64,000 bases of DNA from Sphingomonas changbaiensis NBRC 104936 (lineage in GTDB: Bacteria > Pseudomonadota > Alphaproteobacteria > Sphingomonadales > Sphingomonadaceae): the NCBI RefSeq assembly GCF_000974765.1, contig NZ_BBWU01000021.1, positions 96,165 through 160,164 of the forward strand. Direction: 5' to 3'. A program made the translations under genes and the position numbers. How positions within the stretch are numbered: the stretch's first letter is position 1; every line of letters starts with the position of its first letter. Under the pieces are notes generated by a model. That model saw nothing but the letters and a program-made list of their open reading frames with translations. It did no database searches and was not told the DNA's origin. This document shows positions 47,156-54,816 of the stretch, piece by piece.

Positions 47156-49660
47156 CTACTCGTAGCGCAGCGCGCGGATGGGGTTGGCGCTGGCGACCTT
47201 GATGGCGTGTGCGGCGATGGTGCCGATGGCGATGACGAGCGCCAGCAGGCCCGCCAAAACGAACGGGGTCGGCCCCAGCGTGATGCGGTCGTCGAACTTG
47301 TTCAGCCAGTTGCGCATCAGCCACCAGGCCACCGGCCAGGCGATCAGGTTGGCGATGATCACCGGCCGCGTGAACTGCCACACCAGCAGCCGCACGATAT
47401 CGCGCGTGCGGGCCCCCATCACCTTGCGGATGCCGATCTCCTTGGTCCGGCGCTCCGCGGTGAAGGCGGCGAGACCGAACAGGCCCAGGCAGCCGACGAC
47501 GACCGACAGCAGCGCGAACGCGGCGAAGGTCTTCGCGCGCGCGTCCTCCGCCTCATAGAGCTTGCCGACGATATCGTCGCTGTACTTGGCGTTGAACGGC
47601 ACTTCGGTGGTGACGCCGCGCCACATCTGGTCCAGGCCGCGGCGCACCGTTTCGGGGTCGCCGTGATAGCGGACGATCATGTGCGTATGGCCGCCCCCGG
47701 CGCGCGCGTTCAGGAACATGATCGGATCGAGCGGCTGCTTGATCGAGCGGAAGCGGCTGTCCTTGACGACACCGACGACGGTCACCGGCACCAGGCCGAA
47801 TTCATCCTGGACCAGTGCCGCGCGGAACGTCTTGCCGACCGCATCGGCAGGATGACGGAAGCCGAGCCGCTGCGCGCCCAGTTCGTTGACAACGACATTG
47901 ACGCCGCGCGCCGCGATCGCCCGTTGCGAGGCGTCGTCCGGCGGGAACGGCAGGCTCATATCGTCCATCGGACGGCGCTCGTCGAACCAGCGGCCGGCGA
48001 CGAGCGTCAGCCCCATCGCGTCGAAGAAGCCGGGGTCGACGACATAGTTGCCGATCGTCACCGGCTCCTTCTTTCCCGGGATCATCACCCCGGTGTTGTT
48101 GTTGCTGTCCGTCGCGACGCCGATCGACGTGCGGCCGACCGCGTCCACGCCCGGCACCCGCCGCGCGCGCTCCGCGATCATCTCGCCCTTGTCGAGTAGC
48201 TGATAGCGGTTCATCTCCGCGACCTGCAGGATGTGATCGCGCTTGTAGCCGGGGTCGACGGTCCGGGCGTACACCGTCTGCGCGTAGATCACCGTCGTGC
48301 AGACGATCAGCCCGATCGACACCGCGAACTGCCCGACCACCAGCACCTGGCGCAGCCGGCCGGAGCCCGGCGTCTCGGCCGACGACTTGTTGGCGCGCAG
48401 CACGGAGGCCGGCTGGAAACGCGAGATGAAGAAGGCGGGGTAGAGGCCGCCAAGCACGCCGACCAAGGCGACCAGCAGCAGCACCGGCAGCAGGATGCCG
48501 TCGGACCCCAGATAATGGACCTGGATGTCCGATTTCAGGAAGCTGGAAAACGCCGGCATCGCCAGCTCGACGACCGCGAGCGCGATCACCGTCGCCAGGA
48601 AAGTGACAATGATCGATTCGCCGATGAACTGGATGATCAGCTGCCGGCGCGTAGCGCCCAGCACCTTGCGCAAGGCCACTTCCCTCGCCCGCTGGCTGGC
48701 CCGGGCGGTCGACAGGTTGGTGAAGTTCACCACCGCCATGCCGAGGATCAGCAGCGCGATCACCGCGAAGGTGATGATCGAGCTCTTGTCGTTTCCCACG
48801 GTGAGCGACGCATCCTGCGCCTTGCCCAGGTGCACGTCGCGGATGTTGATCAGGTGCCAGTCGCCATAATCGCCGGCGTTGAAGCGCGCCTCGCCGCTAT
48901 TCTCGTCCGGAATGTTGCGCTTTTCCCAGGCCGGCATCTGCGCCTGGATCGTCTTCACGTCCGATCCGGGCTTAAGCCGCACATAGACCCAGCCGGAATT
49001 GCAGCCCCAGCAGTCCAGGAAGGTGGGTTCTGACTCGAAGAAGCTCGGGAAGTCCATCCGCCCGATCATGTTGGCCGAAAACGAGCTGTTCTTCGGAATG
49101 TCCTTGAACACGCCGGTCACGCGGAAATCGCGCTGCTTGCCTTTCGAGATGACGGTGAAGGTCTTGCCCACCACATTGGTGGTGCCGAACCGCTTGACAG
49201 CCTCGGTCTCGCTCAGGATCGCGCTGCCGACCTGCTTGAGCGCATCCTTGGTTCCGGCGACCAGCGGCAGCGGGATCGTGTCGAGCAGGTCGCCGTTGAC
49301 GTAGCGATAATTCTCGGTCGAGGACGCCTGGCCGTCCTTGTAGAACACCGGTTCCGACGCAAGCACGTAGACGGAGCTGACGATCTGCGGGAAATCCTTC
49401 CGCAGCGCCGCTTCGGACGTGTAGGTGGACATCTGGCCGTAGCTCAGCTCGCCGGTGTCCGGGTTCTTGAACCAGGTCTGGACCTGGTAGACGTCTTCGG
49501 CATGCGGCAGCCATTTGTCGTAGCTGAACTCGTACCGCACGAAGAGCAGGATCATCAGGCACGCCGCCATCCCGATCGCGAGGCCCAGGATGTTGATGAA
49601 CGCGTAGGTCCGGTTCTTCATCAGGGAGCGAAGGCCGACCGTCAGGTAATTGCGCCACAT
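47156..49660 (-). CDS. MacB/FtsX-family ABC permease, array member 2
   Basis: An 834-residue paralogue starting MWRNYLTVGLRSLMKNR, with both FtsX units and periplasmic cores. Its first core reads YQVQTWFKNPDTGELSYGQM and contains a short C-W-G-C motif (SEPTFLDCWGCNSGWV) that is also present in member 4 (LTCWGCQNGWV), a possible disulphide pair in the periplasm. ATG 49660 lies 10 bp after the member 1 stop, again with TAG fused to a GGA. Confidence 0.9.
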   Translation of the reverse strand: MWRNYLTVGLRSLMKNRTYAFINILGLAIGMAACLMILLFVRYEFSYDKWLPHAEDVYQVQTWFKNPDTGELSYGQMSTYTSEAALRKDFPQIVSSVYVLASEPVFYKDGQASSTENYRYVNGDLLDTIPLPLVAGTKDALKQVGSAILSETEAVKRFGTTNVVGKTFTVISKGKQRDFRVTGVFKDIPKNSSFSANMIGRMDFPSFFESEPTFLDCWGCNSGWVYVRLKPGSDVKTIQAQMPAWEKRNIPDENSGEARFNAGDYGDWHLINIRDVHLGKAQDASLTVGNDKSSIITFAVIALLILGMAVVNFTNLSTARASQRAREVALRKVLGATRRQLIIQFIGESIIVTFLATVIALAVVELAMPAFSSFLKSDIQVHYLGSDGILLPVLLLVALVGVLGGLYPAFFISRFQPASVLRANKSSAETPGSGRLRQVLVVGQFAVSIGLIVCTTVIYAQTVYARTVDPGYKRDHILQVAEMNRYQLLDKGEMIAERARRVPGVDAVGRTSIGVATDSNNNTGVMIPGKKEPVTIGNYVVDPGFFDAMGLTLVAGRWFDERRPMDDMSLPFPPDDASQRAIAARGVNVVVNELGAQRLGFRHPADAVGKTFRAALVQDEFGLVPVTVVGVVKDSRFRSIKQPLDPIMFLNARAGGGHTHMIVRYHGDPETVRRGLDQMWRGVTTEVPFNAKYSDDIVGKLYEAEDARAKTFAAFALLSVVVGCLGLFGLAAFTAERRTKEIGIRKVMGARTRDIVRLLVWQFTRPVIIANLIAWPVAWWLMRNWLNKFDDRITLGPTPFVLAGLLALVIAIGTIAAHAIKVASANPIRALRYE

Positions 49661-49670
49661 GGGATGGGTC

Positions 49671-52163
49671 CTACTCGTAGCGGAGGGCGTGGATGGGATT
49701 GGTGCGGGCGACGCGGATCGCGTGGCCGGCGACGGTTCCGATCGCGATCGCGAAGGCGATCAAACCGGCGAGGACGAAGGGGCCAGGCGTCAGCGCGATG
49801 CGGGCGTCGAACTGGTTCAGCCAACTGCGCATCAGCCACCAGGCGACCGGCCAGGCGATCAGGTTCGCAACCACCACCGGCTTGGTGAACTGCCAGACCA
49901 GCAGCCGGACGATGTCGGCGATGCTGGCGCCGAATACCTTGCGAATGCCGATTTCCTTGGTCCGGCGCTCGGCCGTGAAGGCTGCCAGCCCGAACAGGCC
50001 GAGGCAGGCGACGGCCACCGCAAGGCCGGCGAACCCGGCGAAGCTCAAGCCGCGCGCGCGGTCGACGCGGTACATCTCCGCGACCTTGGCGTCCGCATAA
50101 TCGGCCTCGAACGGAACGTCCGCGGCGACGCGCTTCCAGAGGCGCTCCAGCTCGTGCCGCACAGCCTCGGGATCGGCTGAGTCATAATGGACCGCCAGCC
50201 GCGAGTAATAGGAGCCATTGTAGAAGACCGTCGGCTCGACCGCTTCGCGCAGGGAGCGGAAGCGCGAATCCTCGACGACACCGACGATGGTGACCGGCAT
50301 CAGGCCCATGTCCGCGCCGAAGGTGTTGACGCGCACCGTCTTGCCGATCGCTGCCTGCGGATCGTCGTAGCCGAGCTGCTTCGCCGCGAGCCGATTGACG
50401 ACGACGTTGGTGCCGCGCTCGACCAGCGCCGCCTGCGCGTCCCGCGTCTCCTCCGGGCGCAGCAGCGGCAGCCGCATCATGTCGCGTTCGCGATCCGGCG
50501 ACAGGGTGCGCCCGGCCAGCAGGCGAATGCCGAGCGTGTCGAAAAACTGCGGCGAGACGCTGTACCAGCCGAGCGTGATCGGCTTGGCGCGGCCGGGCAC
50601 CTGGAACGAGGCGTTCAGAACCTGCCCGCTCGCCGGCCAGATGCCGGTTCCGGCGGCGGACGCCACCCCCGGCAGCCGGTTCGCTTCGGCGATGACCGCA
50701 TCGGACTGGGTCGCCAGCTGCTTGCGGTCCATGTTCGCGACCAGGATGATCCCGTCGCGGCGGAAGCCCGCATCAGTGCTGCGCGCGAACTGGATCTGGG
50801 CATAGACGACCAGCGTGCAGATGATCAGCCCGATCGAAACCGCGAACTGCGCGACCACCAGCACCGCGCGCAGGCGGCCGGTGCCCGGCGGCTCCGCCGC
50901 GGAGCGGTTCGAGCGCAGGATCGCGCCGGGCTGGAAGCGGGTCAGGTAGAAAGCGGGATAAAGGCCGCCCAGCAATCCGACGACCAGCCACAGCCCGATG
51001 ATCGGCAGCAGGATGCCGTCGCCGCCCAGATAAGCGAGGTGCAAGTCGGTGCCGAGATAGGCGGCGATATAGGGAATGCTGAGCTCCGCCAGCGCCAACG
51101 CGACCAGCATCGCCAGGCCGGCGATCAGCAGCGATTCCCCAAGGAATTGACGGATCAGCTGCGCGCGCGCGGCGCCGGCCAGCTTGCGCAGCGCCACCTC
51201 GCGCGCACGCTGCCCGGCCCGGGCGGTCGCGAGGTTGACGAAGTTGGCGACGGCAATGCCAAGGATCAGCAGCGCGACGACGCCGAAGGTCGCGACGGTC
51301 GTGCGATCATTGTCGGGCCGCGCCGGATCGTCGCCGGTCGCACCGGACAGATGCACGTCGCGCACGTTGACGAGCCGCCAGTCGAACGCATCGCCCTCGC
51401 TCACCATCGCGCCGCCGACATTGACGGCCGGGATGTTGCGCTTTTCCCAGGCGGGCAGCCCCGCCGTGATCGCGTCGGGCGACGCGCCGGGCCTGAGCTT
51501 CAGGTAGACGAAGCCGTTCACGCAGCCCCAGGAGCAATCGGCGGCGTCCTGCGGATTGATGCGCGTCACCAGGCCGAAGTTCATGTGGCTGTGCCGCGGC
51601 AGGTCTTCGAACACGCCTGTCACGCGCAGCTCGACCTTCTCGCCGCGAACGATGCGGGTGATCGTGCGCCCGATCACGTCATCCGTGCCGAACTGCTTGA
51701 TCGCTTCCGACCGGCTCATGACCAGGCTGTTGGCCTGGTCGAGCGCGTGACGCGGATCGCCGCGCAGGAACGGTACGGAGATCACCTGGAAGAAGGCCGG
51801 ATCGGCCGCAAGCATGTCGGCAAAGACCGGTTCGCCCCGGCGCAGGAAGACCGGGCGCTCGCTGTCGGCGCGCACCGCCGCCTCGATCTGCGGGAAATCC
51901 TTGGCCAGCGGCGCCGCCGCCGCGCCTTCGGATCCCTGCTGGATCGTGCGGATGCCGGTTTCCGGATCGGTGTGGATCAGCTGGACCTGATAGGTGCGAT
52001 CCGCGTCCTTCAGCCAGTCGTCATAGGTGAGTTCGTAGCGGACATAGAGGAGGAGAACGATGCACGCGGCCAGCCCGATCGCGAGCCCGAAGATATTGAT
52101 GAACGCGTAGGTCCGGTTCTTCTGCAATGCCCGGATCCCGGCGATCAGATTGCTGCGCCACAT
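49671..52163 (-). CDS. MacB/FtsX-family ABC permease, array member 1 (proximal)
   Basis: An 830-residue paralogue and the most divergent of the five: MWRSNLIAGIRALQKNR, terminal TNPIHALRYE, FtsX motif TARAGQRAREVALRKLAGA. The first core again has a cysteine pair (DCSWGCVNGFVYLKL). ATG 52163 is chosen because it aligns with all paralogues and has GGGGAG 9 bp upstream; GTG 52169 is the alternative. A structured 114-bp inverted repeat separates it from the ATPase gene. Confidence 0.9.
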   Translation of the reverse strand: MWRSNLIAGIRALQKNRTYAFINIFGLAIGLAACIVLLLYVRYELTYDDWLKDADRTYQVQLIHTDPETGIRTIQQGSEGAAAAPLAKDFPQIEAAVRADSERPVFLRRGEPVFADMLAADPAFFQVISVPFLRGDPRHALDQANSLVMSRSEAIKQFGTDDVIGRTITRIVRGEKVELRVTGVFEDLPRHSHMNFGLVTRINPQDAADCSWGCVNGFVYLKLRPGASPDAITAGLPAWEKRNIPAVNVGGAMVSEGDAFDWRLVNVRDVHLSGATGDDPARPDNDRTTVATFGVVALLILGIAVANFVNLATARAGQRAREVALRKLAGAARAQLIRQFLGESLLIAGLAMLVALALAELSIPYIAAYLGTDLHLAYLGGDGILLPIIGLWLVVGLLGGLYPAFYLTRFQPGAILRSNRSAAEPPGTGRLRAVLVVAQFAVSIGLIICTLVVYAQIQFARSTDAGFRRDGIILVANMDRKQLATQSDAVIAEANRLPGVASAAGTGIWPASGQVLNASFQVPGRAKPITLGWYSVSPQFFDTLGIRLLAGRTLSPDRERDMMRLPLLRPEETRDAQAALVERGTNVVVNRLAAKQLGYDDPQAAIGKTVRVNTFGADMGLMPVTIVGVVEDSRFRSLREAVEPTVFYNGSYYSRLAVHYDSADPEAVRHELERLWKRVAADVPFEADYADAKVAEMYRVDRARGLSFAGFAGLAVAVACLGLFGLAAFTAERRTKEIGIRKVFGASIADIVRLLVWQFTKPVVVANLIAWPVAWWLMRSWLNQFDARIALTPGPFVLAGLIAFAIAIGTVAGHAIRVARTNPIHALRYE

Positions 52164-52186
52164 CCCCACGATCTCCCCTCATGATC

Positions 52187-52300
52187 CGTTCGTATCGAGC
52201 GAAGTCGAGGCGGATCGGTTGGGGCTGCCCCGCAGCCCCAAGGACATGCCGGCGGCATGTCCGACCTGATCCGCCTTCTCGACTGCGCTCGAAGCGAACG
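52187..52300. repeat. Three-hairpin inverted repeat inside the exporter operon
   Basis: Outer arms CGTTCGTATCGAGCGAAG and CTCGAAGCGAACG with flanks pair imperfectly over about 30 bp (also GCGGATC/GATCCGC). Inside are two perfect hairpins, TTGGGGCTGC-CCC-GCAGCCCCAA and GGACATGCC-GGC-GGCATGTCC. The transcript could form a three-way junction between the ATPase and the first permease. The outer arms resemble a dispersed repeat seen in xanthomonads and sphingomonads. Confidence 0.7.
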
Positions 52301-52318
52301 GGCGTCAGGCTCGTCCCC

Positions 52319-52999
52319 TCAGGCAGCCCGGCGGCGCTCCACCAGCACCTTGCCGTCCAGCATGTTGACGACACGACCGGCATAGTCGGCGTGCGCGGGC
52401 GAGTGGGTGACCATCACGATGGTCGAGCCTTCGGCGTTCAGCTTCTGGAGCATTCGCATCACTTCCTCGCCATGCTGGGTATCGAGGTTGCCGGTCGGCT
52501 CGTCGGCGAGGATCAGCTTGGGCTCGCCGACCACCGCACGGGCGACGGCGACGCGCTGCTGCTGGCCGCCCGACAGCTGGCTCGGCCGGTGCTTGGCGCG
52601 GTGGGCGATGCCGACCTTGTCCATCACTGCCTCGACCCGCTGCTTGCGCTCGGACGAGGGAATGTCGTGGTAGAGCAGCGCCAGCTCGACATTCTCGCGG
52701 ACCGACAGCTCGTCGATCAGATTGAAGCTCTGGAAAATGAAGCCGATGTGCTTCTTGCGGATGTCGGCGAGCTTCGCCTCGGGCAGGCCCGCGACCTCGC
52801 CGCCGTTGAACACATAGGACCCGCTCGACGGACTATCGAGCATGCCGATCACGTTCAGCAGGGTCGACTTGCCGCAGCCCGAAGGCCCCATGATCGCGAC
52901 GAACTCGCCGTCGGCGATATCGAGATCGATACGGTCGAGCGCGGTCGTCTCGACGGTGTCGGTGCGGTAGACTCGCGACAGTTCGCGCATGCTCAGCAT
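52319..52999 (-). CDS. MacB/LolD-type ABC ATPase
   Basis: A 226-residue stand-alone ATPase. Walker A GPSGCGKST (about 40-48), Q-loop IFQSFNLIDELSVREN, signature LSGGQQQRVAVARA, Walker B LILADEPTGNLD and H-loop VTHSPAHADYA. This is the MacB/LolD mechanotransmission group that pairs with FtsX-type permeases. It is the only ATPase in the operon, so it presumably powers all five permeases. ATG 52999 has AAGGAA 6 bp upstream; GTG 53014 overlapping the previous stop is the alternative. Confidence 0.92.
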   Translation of the reverse strand: MLSMRELSRVYRTDTVETTALDRIDLDIADGEFVAIMGPSGCGKSTLLNVIGMLDSPSSGSYVFNGGEVAGLPEAKLADIRKKHIGFIFQSFNLIDELSVRENVELALLYHDIPSSERKQRVEAVMDKVGIAHRAKHRPSQLSGGQQQRVAVARAVVGEPKLILADEPTGNLDTQHGEEVMRMLQKLNAEGSTIVMVTHSPAHADYAGRVVNMLDGKVLVERRRAA

Positions 53000-53010
53000 G
53001 TGGCTTCCTT

Positions 53011-54330
53011 TCACTTCTGCTGGAGGTCGAGCCGGTCCTTGTCGGCGAAACCGGTGTACGGAGAGGTCAGGACTTTCTCGCCGGGCTGCAGCCCGTCGAG
53101 CACTTCGATGAAATCGGCATTGCGGCGGCCCAGGCGGACATTGCGCTTCACCGCTTCCTTGCCGTCGTCGGTGACGACGAACACCCAGGCGCCGCCGGTG
53201 TCGTTGTAGAAGCTGCCGTTCGGGATCAGCAGCGCCGGCGTCGGGTCGCCCAGCGTCAGCTTGGCCTGCAGCGTCTGCCCGCGCTGCAGCCCGGCGGGCT
53301 CAGGCCCCTGAAATTGCAGGTCGACCTCGAACTGGCCGTTCCGGACCTGCGGATAGATCTTGGTGACCTTCAGCTGATAGGTCTTGCCGCCCTGGTCGAT
53401 CGTCGCCTTCTGGCCGACCTGGACGCGTCCCAGATAGAATTCGTCGACGCCCGCGATCAGCTTGTTGGCGCCGGGGCTGTCGATCTGGCCGATCCGCTCG
53501 CCGCGATTCATCGACTGGCCGACCTGGATATCGAAGCCGGACAGCTGGCCCGACACCGGCGCGCGCAGCTTCAGCGATTCGAGGTTCAGCCGCGCGAGAT
53601 CGAGGCTCGAGCTCATCGAGGCGGACGACTGACGCAACTGTCCGAGCTGGCTGGACTGCAGCCGCTCGTCGGTCGCCTGGGTGCGGCGCAGCACGTCGTA
53701 GCGCTCCTGCTGGTAATCCAGATCGTCCTTGGTGTCGGCGAACTGCTTGGACGGGATGAAGCCGCGCGCGGCAAGCGGAGCCTCGCGCTTATACTGGCGC
53801 TGCGCCTTTTCGAGCGCGAGCTTTGCTTCCAGCAGGTTGCGCTCGTCGCTCATCCGGGTCTGGGCGAGCGCGAGCTCCTGGCTGCGCATCGAGTTCAACT
53901 CGCGCGACACGTCGGTCTGGCGGGCGAGCACCGACAGCTGCAGCTCGGGATTCGAGAGCACCGCGAGCAGCTGCCCCTTCTGGACCGTCGCGCCGTCCTC
54001 GACCAATTTCTCCTCGACGCGGCCACCCTCGACCGAATCCAGGTAGATGGTCAGCAACGGCGTCACCCGCGCGCGCAAAGGCAGGAAATCATCGAAGGTG
54101 CCGCGCTGGACGGTCGAGATGGTGACCCGGTCCGCTGCGATCGTCTGGGAATTGCTGCTCGGCGCATAGGCGTAGAAGGCGATGCCGGCGATCGCGAGCG
54201 CGCCGGCGGCGACGCCGGCTTTGATCTTGGTGGGAATCCCGCGCCGCTCGACGACCTTGTCCATCGCGCCGCCGCTCACCGGCTCCCGGGGCGACGCAGC
54301 AGGCTCAGAACTCATTCGAACAACGCTCAT
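53011..54330 (-). CDS. HlyD/MacA-type periplasmic adaptor (membrane fusion protein)
   Basis: A 439-residue adaptor with one N-terminal membrane helix (about 36-56), a biotinyl-lipoyl-like half (VEEKLVEDGATVQKGQLLAVLSNPEL), a long helical hairpin (about 130-250) and the second lipoyl half (LKLRAPVSGQLSGFDIQVGQSMNRGERIG). Beta-barrel and membrane-proximal domains complete it. It is the first gene of the operon, 22 bp downstream of a sigma-54 promoter. It should link the permeases to an outer-membrane channel, but no TolC-like gene is in the window. Confidence 0.9.
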   Translation of the reverse strand: MSVVRMSSEPAASPREPVSGGAMDKVVERRGIPTKIKAGVAAGALAIAGIAFYAYAPSSNSQTIAADRVTISTVQRGTFDDFLPLRARVTPLLTIYLDSVEGGRVEEKLVEDGATVQKGQLLAVLSNPELQLSVLARQTDVSRELNSMRSQELALAQTRMSDERNLLEAKLALEKAQRQYKREAPLAARGFIPSKQFADTKDDLDYQQERYDVLRRTQATDERLQSSQLGQLRQSSASMSSSLDLARLNLESLKLRAPVSGQLSGFDIQVGQSMNRGERIGQIDSPGANKLIAGVDEFYLGRVQVGQKATIDQGGKTYQLKVTKIYPQVRNGQFEVDLQFQGPEPAGLQRGQTLQAKLTLGDPTPALLIPNGSFYNDTGGAWVFVVTDDGKEAVKRNVRLGRRNADFIEVLDGLQPGEKVLTSPYTGFADKDRLDLQQK

Positions 54331-54352
54331 TCAGGTCTCCACCAGGTCTGGC

Positions 54353-54368
54353 AGCAAGCATCGTGCCA
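54353..54368 (-). promoter_or_regulatory. Sigma-54 promoter of the exporter operon
   Basis: The minus strand reads TGGCACGATGCTTGCT, matching the -24 (TGGCAC) and -12 (TTGC) elements with the exact 5-bp spacing of the RpoN consensus. It lies 22 bp upstream of the adaptor ATG. The divergent gene encodes a sigma-54 activator. Confidence 0.88.
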
Positions 54369-54422
54369 TCTACGAAAACAGTTGTAGTCGAGAGAGAAGC
54401 CGCCCGAATCAGCCGCCTGTCC

Positions 54423-54438
54423 TGTTCGGAACCGAACA
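54423..54438. promoter_or_regulatory. Activator binding site UAS1
   Basis: TGTTCGG-AA-CCGAACA is a perfect 16-bp palindrome, 54 bp upstream of the -24 element. It is the likely binding site for the Fis-type domain of the sigma-54 activator encoded at 54817. Confidence 0.7.
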
Positions 54439-54442
54439 GAAG

Positions 54443-54458
54443 TGTCCGTTCCCGAACA
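54443..54458. promoter_or_regulatory. Activator binding site UAS2
   Basis: TGTCCGTTCCCGAACA is a near-palindrome of the same type as UAS1; the two centres are 20 bp apart, about two helical turns, as expected for cooperative binding on one face. Confidence 0.65.
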
Positions 54459-54477
54459 GGGTGCGGCGATTGGCGGC

Positions 54478-54618
54478 TCAAGCGAGCACCGGCCGATCAG
54501 CCGAACGGGTGCAGGCGATCGTGCCCGCATTGGCCGGTTGCGGTGCGACGGTTACAAATGTAGTCAGTGCCCCGGCGACCGTTGCCGCGAACGCGAAGGA
54601 CAGGCGGATCTTGATCAT
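54478..54618 (-). CDS. Small exported peptide precursor (46 residues)
   Basis: An ORF of 46 codons with a good Shine-Dalgarno (AGGAG, 8 bp before ATG 54618). The product begins with a typical signal peptide (MIKIRLSFAFAATVAG, then ALTTFVTVAPQPANA). If cut after ANA it would release GTIACTRSADRPVLA, 15 residues with one Cys. It lies between the sigma-54 activator gene and the exporter operon, transcribed toward the operon, and is preceded by a weaker -24/-12 element. Not recognised as any family; coding status rests on start signals, signal peptide and promoter. Confidence 0.45.
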   Translation of the reverse strand: MIKIRLSFAFAATVAGALTTFVTVAPQPANAGTIACTRSADRPVLA

Positions 54619-54673
54619 GGCTCGGCTCCTGAAAACACGTGCCCCGGACCTTTTGCCCGGATGCCGGATGCTC

Positions 54674-54689
54674 AGCGAAAGCCGTGCCA
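54674..54689 (-). promoter_or_regulatory. Weaker sigma-54-like promoter before the small peptide ORF
   Basis: TGGCACGGCTTTCGCT has a perfect -24 TGGCAC and a -12 that keeps GC (TCGC instead of TTGC), 55 bp upstream of ATG 54618. A matching upstream palindrome lies at 54778-54793. Confidence 0.45.
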
Positions 54690-54777
54690 AGCTGGAGGAA
54701 TCGGCAGTTTTCGGACGTTTTCTGGAAATCCGGCGTCCACCAACTGTTTTAGGTGCATCACACACCGGATTGGTCTA

Positions 54778-54793
54778 TGTCCGGATTCGAACA
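54778..54793. promoter_or_regulatory. Activator binding site UAS3
   Basis: TGTCCGGATTCGAACA matches UAS1 at 13 of 16 positions and keeps the dyad. It is 88 bp upstream of the weaker sigma-54-like element and 23 bp before the activator start codon, so it could serve both activation and autoregulation. Confidence 0.55.
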
Positions 54794-54816
54794 CGGACTG
54801 TGCGGAGCCGGACGCG

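Noticed and set aside
44676..47165. An 829-codon open frame on the plus strand opposite permease 3
   Set aside because: It is antisense to an intact permease, and similar shadow frames lie opposite the paralogous permeases, so the length only reflects codon bias.
39588..52163. Whether one of the five permeases is a pseudogene
   Set aside because: All five frames are intact from MWR to RALRYE, with both FtsX motifs, start signals and near-equal length.
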